Source: Hyphomicrobiales bacterium
GTDB lineage: Bacteria; Pseudomonadota; Alphaproteobacteria; Rhizobiales; Xanthobacteraceae
Length of the DNA: 6,316 nucleotides
NCBI GenBank assembly: GCA_016201085.1
Contig: JACQDO010000071.1
Location: 1-6,316 of the forward strand
Reading direction: 5' to 3'
Each line of letters opens with the position of its first letter. Positions within the stretch are counted from its first letter, which is position 1. The notes under the pieces are model-generated. The model was not told where the DNA came from and made no database searches. It was given only the letters and a program-made list of their open reading frames with translations. The translations under genes and the position numbers were made by a program. This document shows, piece by piece, positions 5,757 through 6,316 of this stretch.

Positions 5757-5782
5757 GGAACCGCATCGGGCGCGGCCGCGTT
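5757..5782 (+). promoter_or_regulatory. EcfG (general stress sigma factor) promoter for the DUF1236 gene
   Basis: GGAAC (5757-5761) and CGTT (5779-5782) are separated by 17 bp, again an exact consensus match. Transcription would begin near 5789-5793, leaving a short leader that contains AGGAGGA (5807-5813) before ATG 5818. A further GGAAC at 5736-5740 has no CGTT at the right spacing. Confidence 0.75.
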
Positions 5783-5817
5783 TCTTGTGCTGAAAGCCAC
5801 ACAGGCAGGAGGAACTC

Positions 5818-6207
5818 ATGACACAATTTCGCCAAACCGCGTGTCTTGCGGCGATCGCCGGCGCGCTGCTCGCCGGCGCGACGACGGCGAAGGCGCAGAC
5901 CACCGTGATCACGCGTGAGCCGGTGGAGACGCGGACCATCGTGACCGAGCAGCCGCTGCAACTCACGCCGGTGCAGCGTCGAACCATCTACCGCACCATC
6001 GTGCAGGAACGCGTGCGGCCGGCGCAGCCGACCGTCGAGTATCGCGTCGGTATGCGAGTGCCGCAGACCGCTCAGGTCTACACGGTGCCGGAAACGATCG
6101 CGGTCGAAGTGCCGGCGATCAAATCCTACAAGTACATGATGGTAAACAATCGCGTCGTGCTGATCGACCCGGCCACCAGCGAAGTGGTGGAGGAGATCGT
6201 CGACTAG
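5818..6207 (+). CDS. DUF1236 family secreted protein
   Basis: Encodes 129 residues with a Sec signal peptide: a short basic/polar N-region, hydrophobic CLAAIAGALLAGATT (9-23), and an AKA|QT site predicting cleavage after residue 26. The mature part has the DUF1236 pattern as I know it: LTPVQRRTIYRTIVQERV near 50-67, VGMRVPQTAQVYTVPETI near 78-95, and a C-terminal block VPAIKSYKYMMVNNRVVLID followed by PATSEVVEEI. Function is unknown; members are periplasmic or exported and abundant in Bradyrhizobium-like genomes. Start choice is firm, because AGGAGGA lies 4 nt before ATG 5818. An EcfG-type promoter lies upstream and a strong terminator just downstream, so this is probably a single-gene stress-induced transcript, possibly with readthrough from the DUF3072 gene. 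Confidence 0.88.
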   Translation: MTQFRQTACLAAIAGALLAGATTAKAQTTVITREPVETRTIVTEQPLQLTPVQRRTIYRTIVQERVRPAQPTVEYRVGMRVPQTAQVYTVPETIAVEVPAIKSYKYMMVNNRVVLIDPATSEVVEEIVD

Positions 6208-6226
6208 AACGCTCGCTGACGATGGC

Positions 6227-6269
6227 TTGCGGCCCGGCGCTGCGAGCGCCGGGCCGGCGTGCAATTTTT
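6227..6269 (+). terminator. Intrinsic terminator after the DUF1236 gene
   Basis: CGGCCCGGCGC (6230-6240) pairs perfectly with GCGCCGGGCCG (6246-6256) around the loop TGCGA. TTGC (6227-6230) can instead pair with GCAA (6261-6264) as an outer helix, bringing the structure next to TTTTT (6265-6269). It starts 20 nt after the stop codon. There is no A tract upstream, so it should work for the plus strand only. Confidence 0.8.
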
Positions 6270-6301
6270 CGGTGTACAATATTTACCTTTCCCGGGCCGG
6301 T

Positions 6302-6313
6302 CAGGCATGCCTG
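6302..6313. repeat. 12-bp perfect palindrome near the right edge
   Basis: CAGGCATGCCTG is a perfect palindrome with no spacer. It sits in the last bases of the window, about 33 nt after the terminator T tract. The stretch 6270-6316 holds no gene start I can support. A TACAAT at 6275-6280 resembles a -10 box but has no matching -35. The palindrome could be an operator or an RNA hairpin for a feature beyond the edge. Confidence 0.35.
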
Positions 6314-6316
6314 GTG

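Noticed and set aside
5515..6279. 254-codon minus-strand frame opposite the DUF3072 and DUF1236 genes
   Set aside because: It is antisense to two genes with supported domains, a signal peptide and promoters, and its His/Arg-rich translation is typical of a shadow frame.
6275..6280. TACAAT as a -10 box for a downstream gene
   Set aside because: No acceptable -35 lies 16-18 bp upstream (that position is inside the terminator stem), and no gene start is visible before the window ends.

Overview
This is a GC-rich window whose gene content and order (rplY-pth-ychF, then MaoC-type hydratases, then small DUF3072 and DUF1236 genes) suggest an alphaproteobacterium of the Hyphomicrobiales, near Bradyrhizobium, Pseudolabrys or another Xanthobacteraceae/Nitrobacteraceae lineage. 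Two exact GGAAC-N16/17-CGTT motifs, the target of the alphaproteobacterial general-stress sigma factor EcfG, support this. So does a palindromic intergenic repeat of a type common in Bradyrhizobium-like genomes. The assignment is recognition and inference; no database search was run.

Region 1 (1-2849) is a housekeeping cluster on the plus strand. It opens with the 3' end of an unidentified charged, coiled-coil-like gene. A sigma70-type promoter follows, then a leader of about 90 nt containing a terminator-like hairpin. The genes are rplY (ribosomal protein L25/CTC with a long Ala/Pro/Gly tail), pth (peptidyl-tRNA hydrolase) and ychF (Obg-like ATPase). All three act in translation or ribosome function. 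A 10-bp hairpin built over the rplY stop codon may set pth/ychF levels relative to rplY.

Region 2 (2850-4976) begins with a palindromic repeat whose right end is missing. It runs directly into a 5'-truncated MaoC-family hydratase gene that has lost its catalytic third. An intact MaoC gene and an MFS exporter-like gene (fosmidomycin-resistance type) follow, each joined to the previous gene by an ATGA overlap. The operon therefore looks damaged at its 5' end by a deletion or repeat-associated rearrangement.

Region 3 (4949-5445) is a minus-strand gene of unknown family. It converges on the MFS gene, and the two 3' ends overlap inside a perfect 16-bp palindrome.

Region 4 (5446-6316) holds two small plus-strand genes, a DUF3072 protein and a secreted DUF1236 protein. 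Each is preceded by an exact EcfG-type promoter, so this looks like a small general-stress island. A strong intrinsic terminator follows the DUF1236 gene. The last ~45 nt hold no gene that I can identify.

I found no wholly new multi-gene system. The most notable points are the repeat/MaoC junction, the paired stress promoters (one implying a leaderless mRNA) and the attenuator-like rplY leader. No tRNA, rRNA, CRISPR array or insertion sequence was seen.
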